64,000 nucleotides of DNA from Tridacna crocea (GCA_943736015.1 OX031062.1:2834501-2898500); one strand, 5' to 3'; shown: positions 33,251 to 44,042, numbered from the stretch's first letter. Numbers and translations: made by a program. The notes: generated by a model not told the origin, from the sequence alone.

Positions 33251-33810
33251 TGTTATGTACATACCCAGTTATTCCTAGCTTTGTTCATGTGTGTATCTAT
33301 TTTTGAATGGTTTTCCCCTGTTGCTATTTTTAGAACTGGATTCTCTCTTGTGGAATATTGTGCTGGAAGTTTCCAGGCCTTTATACAATCTGATTACTAG
33401 AAATTATGCAACTGATTTTAACATGAATTTTCTGGAAGTTTCCCTGTTATTATAAAAGGAAAAGCTTTTTACATCTCAGTGTTCACTAGTTAATACATGA
33501 TTGCCAGACTACAGTGGGGATTATTTTGTGTTTGTGTCATAATTAGTGCTTGGATTACATTCAGTTTTGATTCGGATCAGACTAGACTAAAGTGAGGATT
33601 ACTTCGTGTGCTTGGATTACATTCAATTTGGATTAGGATCAGATTGGAATTAAGACTGGAATAATTTGTCCTTTGAATTTAACGTCTAAGGTATTGTTTT
33701 GTACTATTGTAATATTGTCACTGTTTATTTGATATTTTTGTTAATAAATTCTGTTAATTGTTGTCGTTTGTTGCTGGCTTCTACTTTCTAGTTACGCCTG
33801 ACTCGTAACA
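33251..33810 (+). repeat. Right LTR of the Gmr1-type element
   Basis: 560 bp, TG...CA ends, preceded by the purine tract AAGGGGGGAAG (33240-33250). Contains AATAAA-like sequence near the U3/R region shared with the left LTR. Confidence 0.93.
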
Positions 33811-34214
33811 ATGCCTTATCTTTGACTAACGAGGATTCTGTGAAATAGGCGTGAATCTTAAAGGTATAGATTGAAAATAAAAGAGAATAATAAGAGAGAC
33901 GTTCTTGAGTGTACGAATTCATTTTTAAAAGTACAATTGGGTGACTATATGAGCGATGGTTGACAGAAATTCGTATTTTCAGTATCTGATATGAGCTTCA
34001 TCAGGCGAGCCATAGCCTATATGAAAATAGGTCGGTAAATCTAGATATGTCGTTTTTGTTGTTAGTAACGATATGAAATGGTGTAAGGACACCATAAAAG
34101 GCGATGAAATACACTACTCTTCCTTTCGTGATGTCGGAAGAGATCTATATCTTCTGACTCAATGCAATCATTATATTCTCTGGGATGTTTGGGTGGATGG
34201 GGGCGTGGTTAGAT

Positions 34215-34734
34215 TGTTACGAACCAAGCGTAACGAGAAAGAAAACCGGCAACAATCCTTTTACATTAACAATTTTTATTAATGAACAAAGACAAAAGAG
34301 TACAATAAAAGTTAAGTTTGAATGAAATTTTGACAATTTGTAATCTTAGAACAAGAAATAAAGCAAGTCCCTCAAAATGAAGAATTATGTGGTTTAGACT
34401 ATGAAAAGCACGACATATCTGGTTTCTAAAGCCTAAATTAACATTAGTTTAATTTGCAAATAGATATGAGCAACCTGTTTAAAAGTAAAGTAATTCCAAC
34501 TTACTGATCTATATCCCAAGTTAAATCCAACACTTTTCACTAATTTTACATCCTCCAGGCCACAAGCCTAAGTTGAAGTCTTTTCTAGAAAGATGACATC
34601 ATGTATTAGTAAACAGTGTATTTACTAACAACCTGTTTCTAAAGATAACCCGATGGAAAACAAAAACAATAAATGTTCTTCATGTTTCAAGAATATTCAG
34701 AAAACAGATCACTGTATATCAAATCTACATAACA
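34215..34734 (-). mobile_element. Solo LTR related to the Gmr1-type element, reverse orientation
   Basis: 520 bp starting TGTTACGAACC and ending CTACATAACA, the complement of the Gmr1-type LTR ends (TGTTATGTAC...CGTAACA), with clear but diverged similarity at the first 80 bp. Flanked by AGAT/AAAT, fitting a 4-bp duplication when compared with the uninterrupted gene. It lies in the decayed fucosyltransferase exon. Older than the 27-34 kb element. Confidence 0.75.
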
Positions 34735-34919
34735 AAATGAAAGTTGCGTTGTGGTTTACGATAAGTCGTATCCACCACCAAACAAAACATTCAGTAGAAT
34801 GTTAAATAAAGATGACTTCTATCCACATCATCGGATCGGTCTTGAATGATATTTTGGGCGACTTGCATTGCCCTTTTTTTGTGCAGTCTTCTTGTGTTAT
34901 ACGATCTGTCGCTCAACTA

Positions 34920-34921
<2 letters not shown>

Positions 34922-34953
<32 letters not shown>
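34922..34953 (+). repeat. (CT)n microsatellite
   Basis: Pure CT run of about 32 bases. Confidence 0.95.
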
Positions 34954-34957
<4 letters not shown>

Positions 34958-34958
<1 letters not shown>

Positions 34959-35085
34959 AAAAAATGAAAATGCTGGCCATCATCATTTTACCCATTTCCC
35001 ATCATCTTTTAAATTATTTCAATAATAAAAATCAATTTCAATTTATATACATGTCTCTTGTGGATAAAAAAAGGTTAAAACTTTA
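34958..35085. mobile_element. Hairpin MITE, partial
   Basis: Degraded palindrome (GAAAATGCTGGCC...CATCATTTTACC) without recognisable ends. Confidence 0.45.
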
Positions 35086-35158
35086 AGGCCCGGACTTGTT
35101 GAAGTGAGAAAACTAGCTTAATAATTGCAGAGCCAGGTCACCCAGATTAATTCTTTAA

Positions 35159-35379
35159 TCCTTTCCCAAACGACAAATTTTGGACTCTTCCAAACCAAAA
35201 GAGTTTGCAGACAACAATTTTTAGATTTGGAGAAAATGGCAGAAAGTTCTCAAAAAGGGTAGAAAACATTGTGGGAAACGGAGAAATTGCTCGTTATGAG
35301 CAATTTCTCCGTTTTCCACACGGTTTTCAGAAGACTTTTACAGCAAACAGGTAAAAACCAGAGCTTGTTTGGGAAAGGG
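35159..35379. mobile_element. Hairpin MITE, first of a chain of three
   Basis: 221 bp, TTAA 35155-35158 and 35380-35383; apex TTGCTCGTTATGAGCAA. Confidence 0.8.
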
Positions 35380-35383
35380 TTAA

Positions 35384-35619
35384 TACACAAATGTAACATG
35401 TCCAAATTGAAAGCATATGTAGAAAACAACGTTAGTGCAGCTCAAATAATGGGTTCGTCTCTGATAGGGTAGAAAACAATGTAGATTAAAATGAAAATGT
35501 CTGTATTTTACCGGCATTTTCTCCTTTTTTCTACAATGTTTGTACATTCTCCTTTTCCAAGTGTTCTCAAAAGCTTTCTTTAATAAGGTCGTTAAAACCA
35601 GGGATTGTGTGGTTCATGG
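35384..35619. mobile_element. Hairpin MITE, second of the chain
   Basis: Shares TTAA 35380-35383 with the element before and 35620-35623 with the one after; GTAACATGTCC subtype. Confidence 0.7.
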
Positions 35620-35623
35620 TTAA

Positions 35624-35837
35624 CTCTTTACTAAACAACAAAACTTTTTAGGCTTGTCCAAATTGAAAGCATTTGCAGACGACAATATAAAAAGTGACTA
35701 GAAATTTGAAATTTGTTTTGTGAAGGGTAGTAAACATTGGCTACCAGCATTATAGCCAGAAGAGCTAAAGATAAGTAATAAGTTACTAATAACGGTGGAT
35801 CTACTCCACACGAAATTTTAACCCTTTACTCCATAGA
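35624..35837. mobile_element. Hairpin MITE, third of the chain, rearranged
   Basis: Left end intact, centre broken near 35740; a CCCTTTACTCCATAG end abuts the fucosyltransferase pseudogene. Confidence 0.5.
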
Positions 35838-36765
35838 TACTCATTGCTTGAAAAACGCATTCCTCTTTTTGCTGCAGTTTCTAGTAATAAAGAACCAGGA
35901 CTTACCAGAGCCTTTTTGGAAAACAGCTGTACCTGTGGACGAGTTCAGAAGAAAGCATTTCATGACTCCGTATAAATTTTATGGTGGAACCGGTAATAGA
36001 CTCTTTGTGCTGTTGACGCTGATAGCAACTGCCGCAAGCATTTGCTATACTCCAGTAATTCAACCAGAGAAATTGGCACATCTTGAAGAAATCTTTGATT
36101 TGTCTAATGTGAAACGCATTGAAATAGATAAAAGTTCATTTTGAGTGGTTTCTGAACCTGCACCTGCTATATACGACGTCAATTTGACCTCACGCATCAA
36201 CCCGGCTTACAATTGGACACTGCATGGATTTAGACAAAGTTTTAAGTACTTTGACAAGTACAAGGATCTAGTAAGATCATCTTTGAAAATTAAGGTGAAT
36301 ATTAAGAGAGACGTTCTGCAGTATATGAATTCATTCTTAAAAGTGCAAATTACAATTGGCATTCATGTTCGCCGGGGTGACTATACGAGCGAAAGTTGGC
36401 TGAAATTCGGATTTTCAGTTTTGGACATGGACTTCATCAGCCGAGCCATTGCCTATATAAAGGATATGTTCGGTAAATCTAGCTATGCCATTTTTGTTGT
36501 TAGTGACGATATGAAATGGTGTAAAGCCAATATAAAAGGCGATGACATACACTACTCTCCCTTTCGTGATGTCGGAAGAGATCTATATCTTCTGACTCAA
36601 TGTAATCATAATATTGTCACTTCTTGGACGTTTTGGTGGATGGGGGCGTGGTTAAATGAAAGTGGCGTAGTGGTTTATGATAAGTCGTATCCACCACCAA
36701 ACAAAACTTTCAGTAGAATGTTAAATAAAGATGACTTCTATCAGCATTATTGGATCGGTCTTTAA
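35838..36765 (+). pseudogene. GT11 fucosyltransferase pseudogene, unit E
   Basis: Homologous to the intact genes from stem residue about 48 to the C-terminus. The 5' part of the exon, with acceptor and signal anchor, is replaced by MITE sequence ending near 35837. A net 4-bp insertion near 35932 shifts the frame, and TGA at 36142-36144 replaces an Arg codon (CGA). From 36145 the frame is open for 206 codons and keeps HVRRGDY and WCK, but TSGTFGW has become TSWTFWW. It shares WLKFG and DMDF with the unit D copy rather than with A or C. A soluble fragment from the Met at 36145 would lack the N-terminal half of the GT11 fold. Confidence 0.85.
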
Positions 36766-36836
36766 TGATATTTTGGGCAACTTGCCCTTTTGCTTGCAAT
36801 CTTCTAGTATTGTATGATCTATCTCTTAAAGAAGTA

Positions 36837-37408
36837 CGAGGGGAGGTCGATCAGTTCGTAGAACTCGGTATTTTTCTTTACAATTCAAATGTTTTTCTTT
36901 TATTTTTGTGCATTATAAACCTTTTCCAGTTGAATGATAAAAGCCATTCAGTCAACGCTTTACAGTTATTGCTCTTACTTTTTGTTGGAAAACCTATACC
37001 CATAGACAAAAATGAAAAGTCAGAATATTGAGTCCAGAGCACAAGTCCAGAGTTGCACAAGCGGCTATTCGTGAGTGTAAGCTCGAGCAGTTAAATCACC
37101 CACCATACAGTCCAGACCTGGCCCCAAGTGATTATTGTCTGTTCTGAAATTTGATATCCAACTTGCTTGGAGCGAGATTTCCGGACGATAATGAGCTCAA
37201 GTCTGCTACAACGCAGCTTCTGACTTTCCATTTTTGCCGATGAGTATAGGTTTTCCAACAAAAAGTAAGAGCAAAAAAAAGTAAGAGCGGACTAAATGGC
37301 TGTTATAATTCAACTGACAAAGGTTTATACTGCCAAAAGAAATGAAAGAAGAAATTTTGAATTGTATAGAAAAATACCGAGTTCTACGAACTTATTGACT
37401 TCCCCTCG
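36837..37408. mobile_element. Internally deleted mariner transposon, unit E
   Basis: Inverted ends CGAGGGGA...TCCCCTCG extend over about 55 bp, flanked by TA. Inside, on the + strand around 37060-37240, is a decayed transposase C-terminus with HPPYSPDLAPSDY, the mariner DD34D signature region, followed by a stop. Units A and C have the empty TA at the equivalent site. The transposase is a short remnant and cannot be active. Confidence 0.85.
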
Positions 37409-37517
37409 TATATAACGATTTTTTGTAACGGACAGATTTTTTTTAAACATTTTGCACGTACAAAACTTATGTTCAAAGTTTGATATTTGTATTTAAACAA
37501 GCCATGGAAGAATATAT

Positions 37518-37590
37518 CAGAATGGATTGTGGGAAAAAGAGAAAATGCTGGTGTTTAGCATTCTATCCTTTTCCCATAATCTTTTAGATC
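37518..37590. mobile_element. Truncated hairpin MITE, unit E
   Basis: Hairpin with apex near 37550 and no ends; equivalent to 63738-63810 in unit D. Confidence 0.55.
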
Positions 37591-37695
37591 ATTTCAATAA
37601 TAAAATCAACATCAATGTATATATAAATAAATGTATATGTTCAGTGCACGCTTTGTAATGTATTTCGATTATTGCGCTTGTATGCTTATGTATTC

Positions 37696-37701
37696 AATAA
37701 A
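37696..37701 (+). terminator. Candidate polyadenylation signal, unit E
   Basis: AATAAA in a conserved context about 0.9 kb after the pseudogene stop; the equivalent AATAAA occurs in unit D. Low confidence because AATAAA is common in AT-rich DNA and a mariner lies between. Confidence 0.25.
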
Positions 37702-37850
37702 AATGTCTCTTGTGGATTAATAAAAAATTTGGCTCGACTCTTATGATCTGTGGCCCTAAAAACTTTAGGGTAACTTTAGGATAAATGAAGTGACTATTTT
37801 TTGTTAAGAAAACTAGCCTATTTATTGCAGAGCCAGGTTGGTCAGATCAA

Positions 37851-38092
37851 CTCTTTACCACACAAATGTAACTTGTCCAAATCGAAAGCGTATATAGAAA
37901 ACAACAAGTGTGTCTCAAATGATATTTTTTTCTCTGACAGGGTAAAAAAAAACAATGCGGGAAAAGAAGAAAATGCCAGTTACCAGCATTTTCTCCTTTT
38001 TCCAAAATGTTTTCACATTCTCTTTTTTCCACAATATTCTAAAAAAGCTAACTGTATCAATCTCGATAAACCGGGGATTGTGTGGTACATGA
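37851..38092. mobile_element. Hairpin MITE, GTAACTTGTCC subtype
   Basis: Left flank TCAA (TTAA changed); equivalent to 10339-10564 and 51034-51259. Confidence 0.65.
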
Positions 38093-38220
38093 TTAGATTA
38101 GAGGACACTGTTGGTTCAAGATCAAACTACATATTGTGCACAGTTTGAAATTAAACTACACTAACAAATCTCCAAAGTTTAATCTAGATTCATAATATTT
38201 TATTGCAACTATCTGATAGG

Positions 38221-39671
38221 TTTGCCACTAGGCTTTTGTCATTTGGTCCTGACAAAAAATTGACCTTCAAGTGTGACCTTGGGCCTACCTGTACGAATGT
38301 TTCAAATGGCACATCTGCACGTGATGGAGAACAATTGTGTCAAACTATTTTGAAATCCATCCACAATTGTAGAAAATATGGTTCGGACGGATGGACGCAC
38401 GCACGGACACCCGCACGCATATACACCGAACTGTGATTGTGACATCTATGTCTCGCTCACTGCAAGCCGGCTCGACAAAAACTGTTGTCGCTGAAAAATC
38501 GTTTTATAAGAAGCTTCAACCTATGTTTTGGTACTAACTTTAATCGTCTCGTCAAGATTATTTTAATAGGTACCAATGACACAGGATTTGGTTGAATCTC
38601 GTGTAAAATTTTATCAATGGAAACCAGATTTGTACCTCTTACTAGGACAAACTAGTAACAATAAGACGTCTATGCAATATACAACGATTTTACAGCTCTA
38701 AAAGTGACAAATTTTCAGTTGATTTTTATTCACAAATGATGTTCTAGCGTGTAGACTAGAACAGCCACTATGAGCGGTTCTAACAAGTACACAAAGCCGT
38801 AATTAAGAGCTAAAATATGAAAAAGTAATGTACATTCCAGTTTAATAAAGGTGGGATACGAGGCTGTCTACATAAAAAAGACGAATTATCCTGTTGGTTA
38901 CTCATCTACTTTCATTGCATACATTGAAAACTTACCTTCCCTTAATACCTACCCCTGCCTACCTACCTACTGACACATTCATATAATCTCACATTATTAT
39001 TTTAAAAGAAAATCAGCTCTTCGAAAAGTTAAAACCTCCGAGTTCCCAAACCCATACCTCCCAGCTCACAAAGTTACATTTAGAAATTACTCCGAGAATT
39101 CCCGTATCAAATTTTGTGATACGTTGTTAATTTTTTTTTATGCATATAGAGTTTATCCTTATACATGATTGCACCATGACACCTAAGATCTGTAGTAAAA
39201 TAACTGAATCTTTATTTACAGATGGCAGTTTGTTGCTAAAATGGTATATTCGTTTAATATTAAACAGTGAATATGAATAATCTCGCTGCATTAACATAAT
39301 TCCGAGTTTAAAATAGTATATTATCCTTAAATGATCACATAATAAGAAAAGATGTTCATAAACTGTTTCATTATTATGTTGGCCAATAACCTACAACACT
39401 AATAATATCCGATGTTGCTTTAACATCATATTATAAATGATATAATTCAGACTCTGGTCTATCGTGACTATCTTTGTTAACCTCCGAGTTCCTGGACCCT
39501 CCGAGTGTCCTATATCGGGTAACCCCGGATGTAACTGCATGTTCTCCCCAGAAGTCGAGAATTCAAAATGTATCTTTAAACTAGTTCAAAGTTTCAAGAT
39601 AATGATGTCAGGACTAGGGGGATTAACTAAATGTGGATTAAAAAGCTATATACTAGTATCATATACTTCAT
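38221..39671. other. Mostly unannotated sequence
   Basis: 38255-38430 is a repeat related to 3572-3665, with a GGACGGATGGACGCACG tail. The remainder is AT-rich without recognised features. Confidence 0.4.
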
Positions 39672-39675
39672 TTAA

Positions 39676-39895
39676 CCCATTACCACACAATCCCTACTTT
39701 TGACGCCCCTGAAGAAGGAAGCCTTTTGAAAACACTGGGAAAAGGAGAAAATGCTGGTGACCAGCATTCTCTCCTTTTCCCATAATGTTTTCTACCCTTC
39801 CCAGAACAGATTTCAATTTTTCAGTCACCTTCATTTTGTCGTCTGCAAATGCTTTCAATTTGGACCAGTCTACAAATTTGTCGTGTGGTAAAGAG
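39676..39895. mobile_element. Hairpin MITE, complete
   Basis: 220 bp, CCCATTACCACACAA...TTGTCGTGTGGTAAAGAG, TTAA 39672-39675 and 39896-39899. Confidence 0.8.
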
Positions 39896-40085
39896 TTAAC
39901 ACGACCTAGGTCAAACTCATCTACATAAATCAACATTCTATTTTTACCCTCGGCATCGCTCGGCATATGTCCCGAACGGCCATCGAAACATTTCGTACAA
40001 CATACGCCAACCATTCCTTTATCTACTAGATAAGTACAGAGCTCTAAAAAAGGAGTGATGGTATTCTAAATCCATTATTTCTCTT

Positions 40086-40868
40086 TGAAACCCTATGTTG
40101 TGAGTACTCATTAGAATCGTCTCATTGAGACGATTCTAATGAGTACCCACAACATAGGGTTTAGCGGAGGGTAAAAAATATTTTTAATTTTGAAATCAAA
40201 ATCACTCCCACTATCTGGAGCTCTGTAAGTAAATTGAAAAGTTCGAGTCAGCAGTGACAAAAAAAGCAAGCATTGCAATTTCAAAGTTGTTTTCGACGGA
40301 AATATCTTATTATTGGACAGTGTAGATCATGATCAGACGGCACGTTCTGTTCAATCTTATCTTGATCTACATTGACCGCAAAAGCTCAGTGAGTACCGCT
40401 TATCAACATAAAAGGGTAAGACGTGCTCTAGCCGTTGTCTGCGCATGTCATATTCTTCGAAGATACGACTGTCTTATATGACACATCACTAGCCCCCAAA
40501 AGCGGGCTGACTGTAATATTATGCTCTATAAAGGAGTAATGTAGAAAATAGCTTTAATCAATACGTTTGAGGAGATATGAGACCTGCTTTAGCTCCAGAT
40601 TTCTCTAGACTGCTGATCATAGCTGAGTGAATTACACGAGGTAGCATTTTATTGAGTAAACGTTTATTTTAGTTTGAAATTCAAAGTAACGGTTGTCGCG
40701 TAGGAAAGTGGTTCGGTCCTGTACCCAGGATGCCCGTATTAGATAGATGAGTATTTATAGAATGCCATCTTGCGGGAGATAATGGTGCTTTAGCTTGATC
40801 AGAAATGAATAAACGGCAGGTTTTTTACAGAAAATTTTATTGCATCACAGCTTGCGTTTGATCAATTT
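40086..40868. repeat. Interspersed repeat, copy 2, with palindromic head and an insertion
   Basis: The head is a perfect hairpin centred at about 40125 (CCTATGTTGTGAGTACTCAT and complement). About 350 bp at about 40435-40782 are extra relative to the 3.7-kb copy and flanked by GTGCTCTAG/GTGCTTTAG. Confidence 0.7.
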
Positions 40869-41107
40869 AAAGTATGGTACTGCATTATTTGATCTTAACT
40901 TCTATCAAAAGCATCAAAAGCCCTGCTGCAGATTCATGAGATTTGAGATATCAAACCTTTATATGATAAAGCAAGATAAAAGCCTATTCAAAACAATGAA
41001 AATTTGCCGTAAAAACATACTGATCAAGTCTTGGTCTTCATTATTCGTGAAACATATTATCTCCCCCAGAAGGTATTCATCATATAAAATAAGATTCGAA
41101 CTAGATA

Positions 41108-41285
41108 AAATTAAGTTAATTCTTGCCGTTTGAAAACATAGTCGGAAAAGATGTAGCCAGCATTTTCTCCATTTTACACAATATTTTCAACCCTATCACA
41201 GACCAGTTCCATCACTTAAGTCACGATTTATTTGTTGTCTGTTAATGCTTTCAATCCAGATCAGTCTAAGATTTTGTTGCAAGAG
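41108..41285. mobile_element. Hairpin MITE, left-truncated
   Basis: Right TTAA 41286-41289 shared with the next copy. Confidence 0.6.
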
Positions 41286-41289
41286 TTAA

Positions 41290-41508
41290 CCCATTACCAC
41301 ACAAGCCCTACTTTTGACGCCCCTAAGAAAGAAGCCTTTTGAAAACACAGTGGGAAAAGGAGAAAATGCTGGTAACCAGCATTTTCTCCATTTCCCACAG
41401 TGTTTTCTACTCATCCCAGAACAAATTTCATTTTTTCAGTCACCTTTATTTTGTCACCTGCAAATGCTTTCAATTTAAACCAGTCTAATTTTGTCGTGTG
41501 GTAAAGAG
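41290..41508. mobile_element. Hairpin MITE, complete
   Basis: 219 bp, TTAA 41286-41289 and 41509-41512; perfect palindrome TGCTGGTAACCAGCA. Confidence 0.8.
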
Positions 41509-41519
41509 TTAAAAAAAAT

Positions 41520-42135
41520 CTATGTACAGCAGCACAATGCCCAACTTGCCTGTAGGCGGAGCCTAACGCGGCGCATTGACATTTCTGCGACCACTAAATT
41601 ATCAAAACAGCAGTTAGGTGCGTAATCGCTTTTGTATTTTTAGAGCAAAGCATGACAAGAAAGAATTGCTATGATATAAAGCCTTATGGTTACAAATCGA
41701 ACATCAAATTGAATTCGGTATTCCACATGTACGTTTCTGTACTTTCAAGTAGTTCTGGTTGAAGTTAGGTTAATAAAAGCCAAGAAAAGAATGTCTCTTA
41801 GGAGCTAAATATTAAAGACAAGGCCAGTTTTAGTATATCTGAATAAGTTATCTAATATTAGACTTGTAAATAAAGTTATCAACTTCAGGTATAGTCAAAC
41901 AAAGGGGTTGCCAATTTGTACGCAAATGAATTTACGAACCATTTGGTCAAAATCACCGCATTGTTTTACGGCCATGATTCTCTAATACTTGATTCATAGC
42001 ACTTGTAAGATAATACAGGAGCAAAATGAAAAAAAAAAAAAACACACACAAGAAAAATTGCTAAGTTTGGAGAAAGTTGGTTGTATTGGCGAGTACATGT
42101 GTGTCTGAGAGAGAGAGGGAACACATCAGTTAACG
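41520..42135 (+). repeat. Decayed fifth copy of the fucosyltransferase leader and first exon
   Basis: Diverged copy of the unit leader: the GGCGGAGCC region near 41556, the stretch upstream of exon 1, the ATGTCTCT start at 41791, and about 300 bp of intron up to the AG-rich microsatellite. The exon now reads a stop after four codons (AGC TAA), and the GTAGGA donor has become GACAAG. No exon 2 follows; the next sequence is a repeat shared with 22035. It looks like a dead unit older than the four main ones. Confidence 0.65.
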
Positions 42136-42210
42136 TAGTGGACCCGTAATAGAAAACTGTTATCTCCACTATATTATTATCCTGCAAAATTTGCTTAGAT
42201 TAAGAATGAG

Positions 42211-42623
42211 TAAAATCTAATGACCTATGATCATAAATAAACATACAACAGTTTTTGACACATAATTCTATTACATCACAGCTTGCGTTAGATCAATATT
42301 TTTCTGTTCTACATTATTTGATCTAAACTGTTGACAAAAACACGTTATCAAAGTCCTTAGAACTGAGGGTTTGAAATATATAACCTTGATTACAATCAAG
42401 CAACATCAGGTCTATTTAAACAATGTCTATTTAAACAATGAAATATCATAAAAACATATTGACAATTCTTGGTCTCCAATATTCGGGAAACGATTCAGTG
42501 CTGCTCCGTGAAAAGGGGGTTTAATGCTTCTTCGAAAAGTTTCCGCTGAGGTCATCCTGCGCAGAATGCGCAGGCTGACCTCAGCGGAAACTTTTCGCTG
42601 AACATCGGTCACTTTTCTGTATG
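42211..42623. repeat. Duplicated repeat with CGAAAAGTTTCCGC hairpin, copy 2
   Basis: Copy of 22035-22440 with a 14-bp internal duplication near 42420; hairpin 42533-42598. Confidence 0.75.
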
Positions 42624-42829
42624 TCCAACGTCAAGTTGAACTCAGATTAAAGTCGGTTGTTAAAATGTGTATGTTATAAATCCTTAAGTATGTGATGGAT
42701 CGCTTTGTACCTTTACTCATGGCACGGAGATGCAATAAACCCTCTTTTACCAAAGCATGGCTCATTTATCACGACTCAGTCTGTTGTGTGATCTAAAGTG
42801 GACTCTATCTATAGATCCATACAATTTAT

Positions 42830-42955
42830 TTATTATATACCTTGCAGTGCAATCCTGGAATTTCCCAGTGTAATAAATTTTGATATCATCACTAGTGGTG
42901 ATATCAACTTTCACTTTCCACTTCCTGCTGTAATTTAGGAACTACTTTTTTTTCA
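42830..42955. repeat. Short interspersed repeat, copy 1
   Basis: CTGGAATTTCCCAGTGTAAT and the palindrome GATATCATCACTAGTGGTGATATC; matches 51960-52090. Confidence 0.65.
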
Positions 42956-43012
42956 TTAACCAACTTATAACGAAAAATTAAAAATAATAATGGTAATAAG
43001 GTATATAACAAC

Positions 43013-43176
43013 TAGAATGATCAACTGATTATTTTTGATATGAAAAAAATATCTCACTCGGATGCGTCGTAAGGCGTTAAAAAAAATTGTGCTGCGCACT
43101 CGTTTTTTTCAACGCCTAACAACGCATCCTCGTGAGATATTTTTCATATAAAAAATAACCAGTTGATTATCCTCTA
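43013..43176. mobile_element. Foldback element, TAGAAT...ATCCTCTA ends, copy a
   Basis: 164 bp, nearly all palindrome; core CACTCGGATGCG / CGCATCCTCGTG. Confidence 0.7.
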
Positions 43177-43259
43177 TGTGATGACTTGCATGGTATAATG
43201 CATCATGGAAGTAAATAAAAATCCCCTTTTGACAGAGCATGTGTTATAATCATCGTCTA

Positions 43260-43324
43260 TTTACTTCAGAAACCTCGTAACTACAGCTTGTTTCAAGCTG
43301 TGGTTACGAGGTTTTTGAAGTAAA
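43260..43324. repeat. 65-bp hairpin
   Basis: TTTACTTCAGAAACCTCGTA and complement around CAGCTTGTTTCAAGCTG. Confidence 0.75.
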
Positions 43325-43662
43325 CTGACCCTATGATATTTGAATAAAGCTATTGTCTCTGGTGGTAGATATTCAATTTTGACATGGGGGGGGCAACATC
43401 TGTATTTTTATTTAAAAAGATAGATTATTGCTATCCCTGTTGAACATTCAATGTATTAATTAGCTACCCGGAGTAATGCAATAGACCGCACATCTGATTT
43501 CAATACCTGAATTTATGTCCCTTTTTGCACTCGTTACAACTCGGCCGATTCCGTACAGGTCTACATTTAACATAGTCAGTATCATGACGTCTCCATTTGA
43601 ATTGCCAATCTTATACATGACACCTGGCGCCACTACGGATGTATATCAAGCTACATGTACCA

Positions 43663-43926
43663 CATCCTCGGATACCCGGGGTCTCCCTATTTGCTACGCT
43701 ACATCGACCCCGGGACAATTGACTAGTAAAACTTTGAATCAGCCGCCGAAAATCGATACGAAACGTCATAGCGTACAGTCCACTCGCCCATCACAAAATG
43801 ATGATGGAACCAATGAAAAGCCAGCATTCGGCCAGCGGTAAAGCGAGGGAAATTCAATTAATTGTCCCAGGGGTCGATGTAGCTTAGCAAATAGGGAGAC
43901 CCTGGGGTATCCGAGGATGCATGTAC
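43663..43926. repeat. Inverted repeat with 65-70 bp arms
   Basis: Arms about 43663-43726 and 43856-43926 (ATCCTCGGATACCCGGGGTC and complement) around about 130 bp. The 108-codon frame at 43515-43841 runs through one arm and is probably not a gene. Confidence 0.65.
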
Positions 43927-44042
43927 CAACTGCAGCCGAGAACTTGATCTTCGAATCACCCGAGGTTTATCGAACGATCCTTTTCAGTGTATTGTGGTTA
44001 TTCCGGCGCCTGCGATTTTGTTCTACTCTGGCATCTGTTTAA

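Larger units (their letters stand above)
27025..33810 (+). mobile_element. Gmr1-type Ty3/gypsy LTR retrotransposon, nearly whole
   Basis: Starts TGTTATG and ends CGTAACA, flanked by ATGC duplications (27021-27024 and 33811-33814). The 560-bp LTRs differ at about six positions, roughly 1 percent, so the insertion is young. A tRNA-Pro-type primer site follows the left LTR and a purine tract precedes the right one. Gag, then a Pol in the order zinc knuckle, protease, integrase, reverse transcriptase, RNase H: gypsy-like domains in the copia-like order typical of the Gmr1 clade. It looks nearly whole, with about one break in the coding part; some Ty3-type elements use read-through between gag and pol. 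A smaller LTR element is inserted in its left LTR. Confidence 0.92.
26951..34848 (+). pseudogene. Decayed first copy of fucosyltransferase exon 2, unit B/E
   Basis: Three homologous pieces: 26951-27024 (splice acceptor, VRMKLAKRFLV-like start, stopping where the retrotransposon inserted), 33811-34214 (resumes exactly at the target duplication, then an internal deletion joins the stem region to the RRDVL region and continues through the WCK motif to GVV) and 34735-34848 (C-terminal end after a solo LTR). Several frameshifts and a degraded HxRRGD region make it non-functional. It serves as a landing record for two separate LTR elements. Confidence 0.8.
23828..38220 (+). repeat. Segmental duplication unit B/E, split by an LTR retrotransposon
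   Basis: Upstream half 23828-27024 and downstream half 33811-38220 form one unit once the retrotransposon at 27025-33810 is set aside; the flanks rejoin within the sequence of the decayed fucosyltransferase exon. The left edge matches unit C from 45256. A TTAA-flanked element (23894-24434) is extra relative to unit C. The 3' part matches unit A through the MITE-rich tail (37801-38220 against about 10295-10698). Confidence 0.8.

Noticed and set aside
43515-43841. 108-codon frame as a gene
   Set aside because: One arm of a long inverted repeat lies inside it, and no domain is recognisable.
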